Shown: one piece after another, positions 27,301-33,647 of the stretch
How positions within the stretch are numbered: position 1 is the stretch's first letter
Layout of the letters: every line of letters begins with the position of its first letter
NCBI GenBank assembly: GCA_021777225.1
Contig: JAJYDQ010000031.1
Coordinates: 12,501-46,213, forward strand
Length of the DNA stretch: 33,713 bases
DNA from: Deltaproteobacteria bacterium
Lineage (GTDB): Bacteria; Desulfobacterota; Desulfomonilia; Desulfomonilales; Desulfomonilaceae
Direction: 5' to 3'
Position numbers and translations under genes: made by a program
Notes under the pieces: generated by a model
The model's database searches: none
The model's input: only the letters and a program-made list of their open reading frames with translations
Told to the model about the DNA's origin: nothing

Positions 27301-27626
27301 GCTTGCACGCTACCAAGCCACATTCTAAGTTGTTTTTGTCCAGCTACATCGTCCGGGTGTTCGAAAAAGCTCAGGACCAGGCTGGAAAAGTTTGAGTTTT
27401 CAAAAAAAATTGCGGCGTCTGCCAAACGTTCTTTTCTCCATTGAACGATTTGATCCACCTTGAGGTTCGCAATCGAGGATAGCTGGTTTTCAATACCAGT
27501 CCGGAATTTTATTTCGTAATTACGATAAAACAGGTATCCGCCCGTAAAGATGCCAAAGGCCAGGACGACGAAAATCATGATCGTCACATATAAAGATCGT
27601 CGTTCATACCCGCTGGGAGTCTTCAT
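24336..27626 (-). CDS. Membrane hybrid histidine kinase (sensor domain, three PAS, HisKA, HATPase, REC)
   Basis: A 1096-residue protein. A membrane segment (about residues 13-34), a large extracytoplasmic domain of about 260 residues resembling the dCACHE ligand-binding fold, and a second membrane segment (about 300-323) are followed by three PAS domains with linking helices (about 345-465, 470-590, 600-715; two end in DITERRR or DITGRKR), HisKA with the histidine in GIAHDFNNLLQ, HATPase (NLAINARDAM, DTGTGMD, GKGTGLGLSVVYG) and a C-terminal receiver (LVVDDEPN, VIMDLNMP, FIDKPF). The start is ATG 27626 behind AAGG. It overlaps the Vsr-methyltransferase start, so they may share a transcript. 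The CACHE-type domain suggests a small organic acid or amino acid ligand, but none can be named. No response regulator with an output domain is nearby. Confidence 0.93.
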   Translation of the reverse strand: MKTPSGYERRSLYVTIMIFVVLAFGIFTGGYLFYRNYEIKFRTGIENQLSSIANLKVDQIVQWRKERLADAAIFFENSNFSSLVLSFFEHPDDVAGQKQLRMWLGSVQARYKYDRISLLDSHGVDRLAIPESSTPTCEFERKHALKAMRLGKIEFTNFYRDNHDKSIYINLIVPVLDPQNGARSVGALVMRIDPNQYLNPLIQSWPTPSRTAETLIVGREGNDAVSLSELRFRKNSALEFRVSLERQEYPAVKAILGQQGIVQGKDYQGFPVIADVAPIPGSPWFLVARMEVSEVYGPLREQLWLLVFLVFSLIVGAGTSLGWIWKRRNAAFYRERYEAAEFLRESENRFRLFYEKSPLGYQSLDADGRFIEVNQAWLDTLGYERSEVIGRWFGDFLAPEYIDLFRSRFPRFLELGEVRGIDFEMVHKSGARIITSFDGKIGRDGDGKFVQTHCVLQDITERRRAEDRLRESEQRFRVLFEQAAVGVAQIETRSGRFVRINQRYCDIVGYSQPEMENITFQIITVPEDLDTDLHNMNLLCAGTIREFSMEKRYYRKDGSIVWVNLTVSPMWEPGEVPDFHIAVVQDITGRKRSEEAQRRLATAVEQAAEGVMITDAAGVIQYVNPALENITGYDRLELIGNNPRVFKSGEHDESFYKELWGTVTAGKTWSGRITNKKKDGSLYYEDTTISPVRDSNGMIVSFVGLKRDITEHLKLSSQLFQAQKMEAIGRLAGGIAHDFNNLLQVVIGYSDLILADETLSRRHRDDLGKMYRAATSGAQLVRGILLFSRNTPARLQPANLNKIVEQFRSLLAHTIPKTIEIELFVADDLHVINGDSTQIEQILMNLAINARDAMPGGGRLVIETKNIMLDEEDCRARLGTKPGRYVLLSVTDTGTGMDPETANRIFEPFFTTKEQGKGTGLGLSVVYGIVEQHGGAIACYSELSVGTTFKIYFPAIEDVPDVKEAETKELPTGRSETILVVDDEPNVTELSSRMLTEANYIVITASNGKEAIDIYEKHQERIKLVIMDLNMPVMGGRRLLETLLSINPKVKAVIASGYAANGKAKELSGIGAKGFIDKPFDIRELLEMVRKTIDED

Positions 27627-27744
27627 AACCGAAACCTTCTTGTGAACTAAGTTTAGGGACCCTATTTACTTGTCCATTACGTTTGTTATTGGCTATATAC
27701 GGAAACGATAACATTAACTCCCGATTCGATCGAGCCCTTCCTCA

Positions 27745-27931
27745 GAGTTCATATCCCTAGAGTTTCTTGACGGAAAAAGTGACATACGTGATGATCAAGT
27801 CCGTGGAAGTGTGCCAGATAACATCCATCACTTGTTCGGTTATCAGGCCATATTTTTCTTCGTTCGCCCGCAACGTTTCCTCCGCTGTTTTCGTACAGGA
27901 GGTTCTCTTCGGTCTTTTTCAGACCTGTCAT
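27745..27931 (-). pseudogene. Decayed PAS-domain sensor remnant
   Basis: The minus strand starts ATGACAGGTCTGAAAAAG at 27931, then shifts frame; in the second frame it reads LRANEEKYGLITEQVMDVIW followed by HTSTDLIITYVTFSVKKL, a typical PAS entry sequence, ending at TAG (27757-27759) and then GYEL. With one frameshift and one stop it cannot make a PAS domain. It is the 5' stub of a gene that once followed the chimeric PAS fragment. Confidence 0.7.
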
Positions 27932-28212
27932 TGAAATATCGCAAACGGGTTATGCCAAAAACCCGTATCATTTCTTATCTTCTTGCAGGAAGAGCAAATA
28001 GGAATAAATCCACTGAGTTTCTTAACTTGAGCGAGGGCATTTTGAAGCTCAATTATCAGGCTGGACTTCTCTTCCTCCACCTGCTTGCGGTAAGTGATGT
28101 CACGATTACCGGCTCGTCGCCCCAACCAACGGCCGTCATCCCCGAAAACGGGCTGACTACGGTGTTCAATCCAACGCTCCTCTCCAGAGTGGGTGAAAAT
28201 ACGAAAGTCAAC
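27913..28212. repeat. Direct repeat copy A (partner of 29346-29795)
   Basis: Two blocks match copy B: 27913-27960 with 29346-29393 (48 bases, identical) and 27976-28212 with 29559-29795 (237 bases, 5 mismatches by my count, no gaps). Copy A lacks the roughly 165 bases between the blocks, which in copy B encode the C-terminus of the DUF1638-like sensor. Copy A is therefore a duplicate carrying an internal deletion. Confidence 0.95.
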
Positions 28213-28371
28213 TTCAATCTGATGGACCGGAAATTCGTGTATGATCTCTTCAGGGGATTTTTCTCGGAGTTCCAGTGTCGCATCCTGAGACTTTGCGAGT
28301 TTCTCCTCAGCAGAGTGTCTTAGAATGCTTTGGCTAGCGCCATTCTTGTCCCGGTTCTTTATGTCCGCCAT
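27928..28371 (-). pseudogene. Chimeric truncated PAS sensor fragment (147 codons, open frame)
   Basis: The frame is open from ATG 28371 (AAGGA upstream) to 27928. Residues 1-55 come from the N-terminus of a different sensor type: EEKLAKSQDATLELREKSPE followed by HEFPVHQIE resembles the common linker that normally continues into a PAS domain. It then jumps directly into VDFRIFTHSGEERW, the second half of the PAS domain of the sensor at 29400-31088, and follows it to SGFIPICSSCKKIR, where the rest of the Cys-motif tail is deleted and replaced by NDTGFWHNPFAIFQ. It has no complete sensory or output domain, so I treat it as a rearrangement product, although it could still be translated. Confidence 0.7.
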
Positions 28372-28419
28372 GTCTCAAAATCCTTTTAAACGCTCGGTTA
28401 GAATGCGATTTCGCTAGCA

Positions 28420-28492
28420 TGTCATCTCAAGGAACAATGTGACGAGATCTATCCCAGCAACGCTACAGATTCTCCCAAAGGTCGAAATGACA
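28420..28492. repeat. REP/MITE-like palindromic element
   Basis: A 73-base intergenic segment with ends TGTCAT and ATGACA; the right side reads CCCAAAGGTCGAAATGACA, the form of a dispersed palindromic repeat seen in many deltaproteobacterial genomes (TGTCATTTCGACC-type ends). A similar half-sequence (CTCATTTCGACCGAAGTGA) occurs at the end of the methyltransferase gene near 22739-22757. Multi-copy status cannot be judged from one window. Confidence 0.45.
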
Positions 28493-28569
28493 TGTCATCA
28501 ATCCTTGCATCGTCAGCAACGAGGCGACCTGAAATCTCGAGCAATCTATCTCTCGGTCGCTGGGAAAGG

Positions 28570-28920
28570 TTACGGGTGAGGAGTTATTGCTAAGATTGTG
28601 ATTTGATCCTCTTCAGGACCGTAGCACCAGAACAGACGATAAGCGCCTGGAGTTTTTTGTTGGATGTAAGCCTCGAAGACCTTCCCTCCGAGTTTGTATG
28701 GATGGTCTTTTGAGCGGAATTCATGGGTGCTCAATCCTGGATAACGTAAATCCTCTTTCAACAAATCCAAGCATTTCTTGACTTGCTTGAAGAGACCCTC
28801 TGCCCGCGATGCTTTGATCCTTTTCTTCTTTAGCCTCGCGTCCAAAGAGGAAATGGCTTTGGCTCTCAACTGATCGTAGGTGTCCTGTGCCTTTTCAGTC
28901 CAGACAAGTGTGAATGCCAT
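28570..28920 (-). CDS. RelE/ParE-superfamily toxin
   Basis: A 116-residue basic protein: MAFTLVWTEKAQDTYDQL, a Lys/Arg-rich helical middle, then KLGGKVFEAYIQQ, YRLFWCYGP and ITILAITPHP, the strand pattern of the RelE-type toxin fold that acts as an mRNA interferase or in related toxins. The ATG at 28920 lies one base after the stop of the antitoxin gene (TAG-G-ATG) and uses a GAGG inside the antitoxin's last codons, so the two are translationally coupled. A longer frame reaching upstream into the antitoxin gene is not the likely start. Whether it cleaves RNA or targets gyrase cannot be told from sequence. Confidence 0.82.
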   Translation of the reverse strand: MAFTLVWTEKAQDTYDQLRAKAISSLDARLKKKRIKASRAEGLFKQVKKCLDLLKEDLRYPGLSTHEFRSKDHPYKLGGKVFEAYIQQKTPGAYRLFWCYGPEEDQITILAITPHP

Positions 28921-28921
28921 C

Positions 28922-29191
28922 CTAGTCCTCAAGCTGATCGGCGAGCGCCTGGTCGGCATCAAGATCAGGAGGAGATGCGCTGAATTGCTTTAATTCGGCC
29001 TGTTCCAATCCGATTTCGAGCAAGGCTTTTGCTTCAGGACTCTTGTACAGCCAAAGTTCTCTCTCCGGTATGACAGCGGCTAGTTCCAGCCTGATCTCCG
29101 TTTCTCCGATCTTTTCAAAAATGCAAGTCTTGTTGGCAAACTCCTTACCGAGATTGATCCGTCCTCGTGAATCTACCGTCTTGGTCTCCAT
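28922..29191 (-). CDS. AbrB/SpoVT-type antitoxin
   Basis: An 89-residue protein whose N-terminus METKTVDSRGRINLGKEF is the swapped-hairpin AbrB DNA-binding motif; the C-terminal half is acidic (DLDADQALADQLED), as expected of a toxin-binding tail. The start is ATG 29191, seven bases after GGAGG; an ATG two codons earlier sits almost on the ribosome site. It would repress its own promoter and neutralise the RelE-like toxin encoded one base downstream. The pair lies between two direct repeats derived from the neighbouring sensor gene, in an otherwise decayed region, suggesting insertion or retention through its addictive property. Confidence 0.8.
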   Translation of the reverse strand: METKTVDSRGRINLGKEFANKTCIFEKIGETEIRLELAAVIPERELWLYKSPEAKALLEIGLEQAELKQFSASPPDLDADQALADQLED

Positions 29192-29345
29192 GATCATTCC
29201 TCCCTGGATCAAGGATATCATTACAACCCATTAGAGGCAACAGGGTTAGTGGGGTACTCCCACCGACATCTGACATCCGTGATGGCCGTATGTCGTTGCA
29301 GGCGAGGTTCCTGTTTCAGATAAAATCAATGACATTTCGCTTCCA

Positions 29346-29795
29346 TCTTTTTCAGACCTGTCATTGAAATATCGCAAACGGGTTATGCCAAAACCCCTGC
29401 TATTTCTTTTTGTCCTTCTCTAAACGACCAAGAACTTCATCAGCAATCTCTGGATACAATTTTCTAATACAGTCAGGACAAATGCCGTGACTGAATAGTG
29501 CTTCCGAGTGCTCACTCACATATTCTTCGACCTGGCGCCAATAGCCCTTGTCATCGCGTATCTTCTTGCAGGAAGAGCAAATAGGAATAAATCCACTGAG
29601 TTTCTTAACTTGAGCGAGGGCATTTTGAAGCTCAATTATCAGGCTGGACTTCTCTTCCTCCACCTGCTTGCGGTAGGTGATGTCACGATTGCTGGCTCGT
29701 CGCCCCAACCAACGGCCGTCATCCCCAAAAACGGGCTGACTGCGGTGTTCAATCCAACGCTCCTCTCCAGAGTGGGTGAAAATACGAAAGTCAAC
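29346..29795. repeat. Direct repeat copy B, including the 3' end of the DUF1638-like sensor gene
   Basis: This is the parental version: the intact 3' part of the sensor gene (to 29400) plus the first codons of a following gene (ATGACAGGTCTGAAAAAG read on the minus strand from 29364), which here is cut off after a few codons. Copy A at 27913-28212 repeats both blocks. The two copies bracket the toxin-antitoxin genes in direct orientation, so recombination could excise about 1.5 kb. Confidence 0.95.
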
Positions 29796-31088
29796 AGCGT
29801 GATGGTCGTCCGAGTCCGTTAAGTCGAGGTGATTAACTACGATGGACGAATCTTCAGGGTGCACAATTTCAGTGATCAATTTGGGATTGTTGAGAAACTC
29901 CTCAGGGTGGTAGCCGGTGATGCGTTCGCACGATGGCGAATTATAGATGAGGCTGCCATCAGGCGCTACCCAGTATTCCCAGTCATAGGTAAAGTCCGCA
30001 ACAGTCCTGAACTTTTCCTCACTCTCCCTTAACCGGTTCTGGGTCAGGGTCATCTGTTGGTAGGTGCGAGCGTTTTCTACCGCTAATCCAAAAACACCAA
30101 CAATCTGAAGGGCAAGATTGAGATATCGTTCCTTGTGTTCCGGGAATGTTATGTCGTCAATGATTAGAATACCTACGTGTGCGTCTCGACCTTTGATCGG
30201 AATAGAAAAACCGTTTCCTGATGCTGACCACAAGTAATCATCACTGCCTTGGGCATCTTCATCGACCGCCTCTGGGTAACGGGGGATTAGAAAGGGTATC
30301 CATCCAGCGCTTTCTTGCCCGGTAAGTGGCAAGTAGTTGACTGTCCGGGCAGCGAAAAGCATCTTCATCAAATCCGTGACTTTCTCAATCACATCGGTTT
30401 CAGTCATAGCAGGAGTCAGGCCGCTAAGCAGATCCAGCGCCATCGCATAATTAGCTGTTTCAGAAGATGTTTTCTTTGAAACTTCATCTGACATCCTCTT
30501 TTGAAATTCCAGCCTGTATTCCGAAACTATTCTATTAATGAACAATCGACAGAAATCCAATCCTATCGGTATTATTTCATAGGGGAGCCCCACAAAATCT
30601 GCAAGATGCTCCAGCTCTTCGCGAGCCTGAGCGCTAACCCCCGTGTCCAAGAGAAGAAGTCTGGAAATGGACTCACCGAACATCTGTCGAGCGGTTTCCT
30701 TGTCTAGTCCAAGACTGTCCAACCATTGTCGCCATCGAAGCGCCTGACCGGAAGTCAGAATGTAATTGCCACTTTTGAGATATCCGTCTGTGAAGGTGGG
30801 GCTTGCTACCAGGTCAAAACATTGAGCCATCCTATGGATTACGGTGTGCGCTAACGTTTCAGGTGGATTGACCATTTCTCGCAGGCAATAGCAACCCAGA
30901 ACATGAATCTTGGCGAAATCTCCGAGGTCTCCTTGAATCTGACCTATATTTTCCCATGTCATTCGCGGACGGCCACAAGTTGAAGGAAAACAGGAGCCGG
31001 TGACGTCGTCAAATCCCTCCGAGCTTAAGACTGCTCGCAATTCCGGTTCAAAATTAGCACAGGTTAGAATGCATAGCTTATCCGGCAT
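29400..31088 (-). CDS. DUF1638-like / GAF / PAS sensor with C-terminal Cys-motif tail
   Basis: A 562-residue soluble protein. Residues 1-200 resemble DUF1638 proteins found beside corrinoid methyltransferases: LCILTCANFEPEL, a Cys pair in LGCYCLRE, GNYILTSGQALRW, and LLLLDTGV. A GAF-like domain (about 215-350, ending FGLAVENART) and a PAS domain (about 365-485; FRTVADFTYDWEYWV, GERWIEHRSQPV, RDITYRK) follow. The tail PICSSCKKIRDDKGYW then HGICPDC has two CxxC pairs and recurs at the end of many deltaproteobacterial PAS proteins. There is no kinase, cyclase or DNA-binding domain, so output must pass through a partner or the Cys tail. The start overlaps the UroD-like gene by 11 bases. The sequence suggests a sensor tied to the corrinoid system; the DUF1638 assignment was made by eye. 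Confidence 0.75.
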   Translation of the reverse strand: MPDKLCILTCANFEPELRAVLSSEGFDDVTGSCFPSTCGRPRMTWENIGQIQGDLGDFAKIHVLGCYCLREMVNPPETLAHTVIHRMAQCFDLVASPTFTDGYLKSGNYILTSGQALRWRQWLDSLGLDKETARQMFGESISRLLLLDTGVSAQAREELEHLADFVGLPYEIIPIGLDFCRLFINRIVSEYRLEFQKRMSDEVSKKTSSETANYAMALDLLSGLTPAMTETDVIEKVTDLMKMLFAARTVNYLPLTGQESAGWIPFLIPRYPEAVDEDAQGSDDYLWSASGNGFSIPIKGRDAHVGILIIDDITFPEHKERYLNLALQIVGVFGLAVENARTYQQMTLTQNRLRESEEKFRTVADFTYDWEYWVAPDGSLIYNSPSCERITGYHPEEFLNNPKLITEIVHPEDSSIVVNHLDLTDSDDHHAVDFRIFTHSGEERWIEHRSQPVFGDDGRWLGRRASNRDITYRKQVEEEKSSLIIELQNALAQVKKLSGFIPICSSCKKIRDDKGYWRQVEEYVSEHSEALFSHGICPDCIRKLYPEIADEVLGRLEKDKKK

Positions 31089-32139
31089 AGTCGTTGATCC
31101 AATTCAGGGGATACTGTCCCCATTTGTAGACAGCGTCAGATATGGCTATCAAAACTTCATCAGGGACCTGCCATGGAATTTCACCATGATTGTCGGAAAG
31201 AATGAAGCCACCACCAGCTCCCGCCTTGGCGATGGCGTCTTTCACCATCTTTTCAGCGTGTTGTACAGTCCAGCGACGCATTTCAATGCCGTTCAAGTTT
31301 CCCAATACCGTTAACTTGCCTTTACAAGCGGCTTTAGTTTCAGCTAGGTCCTCTGTGACACTTGCGCTCACTATTGCTGTTCCTGTGGCGACCACGTCCG
31401 ACAGGATAGGCAAGCATATGCCGGAAGAAAAATGTGTAGCCGTGGGTCCCTTAATTCGGGACAAAGTGCCGTTTGCTATAGGAAACCCTGTTTTCAAATA
31501 CAGGTCCCTTGGAATAATAGTCGGGGAAGATACTGGATCAAAGTAACAAATCGCCGTGGCCCCGGCCGCGAGTTGAGCGTTAGCCCATTCGACGCAAAAC
31601 TCTTCATTAACTCTCATTAATTGCTCAAATAAACCATGATACTCATAAATTAGCTCAATGTAATTGTCAAAGCCCATCTGCATAACTGGAACTGAGAACG
31701 GCGACATAACCACACCGATGATGGGAACCTCGTCACCAACTCTTTCTTTGAGCAAAGCCAGCGTCTTTAAGACCTCTAAGAGACGCCTACATTCCATTAC
31801 TCGTGGAGGCTGAAGGCCCTTAATGTTGTTCAAGGACTTAAGAAAAGGTAGACCCGAATTAGGCGGACCGTCATCATGAAACACTACCTCGCCGCCCCAG
31901 GCCTCAATTTCAATTGAGCCGTAGAAGAAAGGATACAGACAGTCGTGGTCGTATTTTTTTCGCATGCGTAGCTGTCCCTCTGCCACGTTCTCAGCCTTGG
32001 AGAAATATTCCTCGATGGTCAGGCCCAACTCCTTCGCGCCATGCATGGTTACACAAAGAAAAACAGGCACACGGTCCGGCTCTTGATGCGACAAAGTTTT
32101 TAGGACTCGCTGCATGGAATTCATGTGGGAAGATGTCAT
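31078..32139 (-). CDS. UroD/MtaA-family protein (corrinoid-linked methyltransferase fold)
   Basis: A 353-residue protein of the uroporphyrinogen decarboxylase fold. The first residues (MQRVLKTLSHQEPDRVPV) match the start of MtaA/CmuA/UroD-like enzymes, and the barrel strands run to GFILSDNHGEIPWQVPDEVL. Its position directly after a corrinoid protein (4-base ATGA overlap) points to methyl transfer to or from that corrinoid rather than haem synthesis. MtaA-type enzymes bind zinc with His-x-Cys and a later Cys. Here the first site reads THFSSG (His-x-Ser) and the later one DNHGEIPW (His or Asn in place of Cys), so metal binding must differ or be lost. The ribosome binding site is GGAGG. The substrate is unknown; a sensory rather than catalytic role is possible. 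Confidence 0.85.
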   Translation of the reverse strand: MTSSHMNSMQRVLKTLSHQEPDRVPVFLCVTMHGAKELGLTIEEYFSKAENVAEGQLRMRKKYDHDCLYPFFYGSIEIEAWGGEVVFHDDGPPNSGLPFLKSLNNIKGLQPPRVMECRRLLEVLKTLALLKERVGDEVPIIGVVMSPFSVPVMQMGFDNYIELIYEYHGLFEQLMRVNEEFCVEWANAQLAAGATAICYFDPVSSPTIIPRDLYLKTGFPIANGTLSRIKGPTATHFSSGICLPILSDVVATGTAIVSASVTEDLAETKAACKGKLTVLGNLNGIEMRRWTVQHAEKMVKDAIAKAGAGGGFILSDNHGEIPWQVPDEVLIAISDAVYKWGQYPLNWINDYAG

Positions 32140-32768
32140 CGGTCGCCTCCATCGATACTGTTCACTATCTTCACGGCATCAGACGCTGTTCGGCCCATGG
32201 CGTCAGCTCCGACCTCGACCCAAAGCTGATCATCGAAGCGGAAGGGAGCGCCTCCAACAATGATTTTAGGCTCGTGACCGGACTTGCGAAGCAAAGTCCT
32301 AACGTCCTTGATATGAAGAGCGGAAGGGAGCATAAGGGTGGAAATCAATAAAATTTGGATGTCGTCCTCAATGACTCTGTGAACAATTTCTTCAACTTCG
32401 ACATGACCATAGTCCAAGAGGCCCAGCCCCGCGCTTTTTAGCATCGAATAAACAATGCGCTTCCCCAGCATATGATAGTCCTCCAGCACAGCGATAGCCA
32501 TCTTCCGGGAAGGTTTCTGGTCAGTTTCTGCATAAGGAAAGATGTTTTCCACTAACTCTTCGCAGATACGGCCGCTCATGTAGACCTGAGATAAGGAAAC
32601 AGATCCGTCAAGCCACATTTGACCGATTCTGTCGAGAGTTGAAACTATAAGATGTTCTAAATGATTATTTGGAATCTTGGCTCTTTTCGCCTCAATAAGC
32701 GATTCCTGAGCTACCACCCTATCTACCGCCAACAGGGCCATCTCGAATCTTTTTTCCACTGTTGTCAT
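32136..32768 (-). CDS. Corrinoid (B12)-binding methyltransferase-type protein
   Basis: A 210-residue protein with the two-domain layout of MtaC/MtbC-type corrinoid proteins: a helical cap domain (residues 1-85, with IGQMWLDGSVSLSQVYMSG) and a Rossmann B12-binding domain. The DxHxxG motif that supplies the lower axial histidine is present (EDYHMLGK, about 97-104), as are the later VEEIVHRV, LISTLML and KIIVGGAPF segments, so base-off/His-on cobalamin binding is expected. It is the first gene of the three-gene unit, with the ribosome binding site GAGG before ATG 32768, and overlaps the UroD-like gene by 4 bases. It should carry a methyl group or act as the corrinoid module of a sensor. Confidence 0.92.
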   Translation of the reverse strand: MTTVEKRFEMALLAVDRVVAQESLIEAKRAKIPNNHLEHLIVSTLDRIGQMWLDGSVSLSQVYMSGRICEELVENIFPYAETDQKPSRKMAIAVLEDYHMLGKRIVYSMLKSAGLGLLDYGHVEVEEIVHRVIEDDIQILLISTLMLPSALHIKDVRTLLRKSGHEPKIIVGGAPFRFDDQLWVEVGADAMGRTASDAVKIVNSIDGGDR

Positions 32769-32849
32769 CTCTCGCCTCTTTAATCTTTTCTTAAGCCAGA
32801 GTACCGGTAAATCTTAATCCTGAGCGTCTCGAACCGATTTAAGCCATGT

Positions 32850-33028
32850 CCGGTTGCCTCAAACAATTTTTTGATAAAACCTCGAGCCTCTGCCTGCATC
32901 AATTCCCCAGCCACTCCCTATGTCTGATATCCACTCACCATGAGCGCTCTTGAATTCGGGTCCATGCCCAATAATGCTTCATGACACATTCTATCGCCCA
33001 TACTTGGAATTAACAGGTCAAGGAAGAT
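32850..33028 (-). pseudogene. Decayed receiver-domain fragment
   Basis: In a frame shifted by one from the preceding gene the minus strand reads IFLDLLIPSMGDRMCHE, then LLGMDPNSRALMVSGYQT, a stop at 32918-32920, then GVAGELMQAEARGFIKKLF. This follows the receiver pattern from the phospho-acceptor aspartate to the conserved lysine region (compare LLDLIMP, ASGY and AGAKGF in the neighbouring frame). It begins within the last codons of the gene at 33018-33500. It is a broken relic, not an expressed gene. Confidence 0.75.
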
Positions 33029-33500
33029 CGTTGTCCAGGATCTCACGAATCATAGTAAAAAGTTGTCTCATGTTGTACGGTTTTTGGACGAATCCCTTTG
33101 CTCCGGCCGCCATGACGCCATTAGCCGGTCCATGTTCGGAATAGCCGCTCGCTATAATAACCTTGGCATTGGATTCAACCTGGAGAATCTCTTCGAGGCA
33201 CTTTTTGCCATCCATTACGGGCATGATCAGGTCCAACAGGATTAATGAAATCCTTTCCTTCTCCACCCGGTATATTTCTAGCGCCTCTTTCCCGTTACTC
33301 GCCGTGATAACTTTGTAACCGAAGCTATCGAGAAGTTCCTCACCAAGCTCCCTGATAGACTCTTCATCATCCACCAGGAGAATTGTTTCTGTCCCACCTC
33401 GAATAGTCGTCTCAAAGGTTGCGATTTCTAACTCTTTTTCTGTCCGAGTTGCGGGAATGGCGTCTGAGGCGTTGATCACCAAATTCATTATGTAAGACAT
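33018..33500 (-). pseudogene. Truncated hybrid histidine kinase: receiver domain with ATPase deleted
   Basis: An open frame of 160 codons. It starts with the N box of an HATPase (MNLVINASDAIP), jumps at once to the linker that normally follows the ATPase domain ([26 protein letters not shown]) and continues with a complete receiver domain (acceptor Asp in LLDLIMPVMD, ASGY, AGAKGFVQKPY). About 100 residues between N box and linker, including all G boxes, are missing without loss of frame, and everything before the N box is lost too. An in-frame stop lies just before the ATG, and no ribosome binding site is evident. The receiver could still fold if expressed. It lies between receiver debris and a probable transposon end. 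Confidence 0.75.
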
Positions 33501-33519
33501 AAGCTAAGCTAAGCTAAGC
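33501..33519. repeat. Short tandem repeat, unit AAGCT
   Basis: Almost four copies of the 5-base unit AAGCT, directly upstream of the truncated kinase frame. Confidence 0.9.
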
Positions 33520-33540
33520 CAATTTTAAAACTTAGAGCAT

Positions 33541-33588
33541 AAGTTAGCAATATAATAAGTTAGCAATATAATAATAAGTTAGCAATAT
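33541..33588. repeat. Three spaced copies of AAGTTAGCAATAT
   Basis: The 13-base unit occurs at 33541-33553, 33557-33569 and 33576-33588, separated by short A/T spacers (AAT-type). It directly abuts the probable transposon right end. Only three units with 3- and 6-base spacers are present, so this is not a CRISPR array. Confidence 0.9.
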
Positions 33589-33589
33589 A

Positions 33590-33646
33590 GTGAATGCTCC
33601 ACCGCCTATAAGGCGGTGGCTTCCCGTTTGTCGACTGTAAGTCGAC
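33590..33646 (-). mobile_element. Probable IS200/IS605-family right end (two hairpins)
   Basis: On the minus strand, after a gene stop, a 7-bp hairpin (GTCGACT/AGTCGAC, loop of 3, 33630-33646) is followed by AAACGGGAAG, a perfect 9-bp hairpin (CCACCGCCT/AGGCGGTGG on the plus strand, 33599-33619) and AGCATTCAC. The order GAAGC-hairpin-AG-x-x-TTCAC is what I know from right ends of IS605/tnpB elements. The rest of the element would be to the right of the window. A plain bidirectional terminator is the alternative. Confidence 0.5.
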
Positions 33647-33647
33647 T

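Noticed and set aside
31000-32351. Long plus-strand ORFs opposite the corrinoid operon
   Set aside because: They are antisense to well supported genes, have no ribosome binding sites and show no family features.
33541-33588. CRISPR array
   Set aside because: Units are only 13 bases with spacers of 3 and 6 bases that are themselves near-repeats; no cas gene is nearby.
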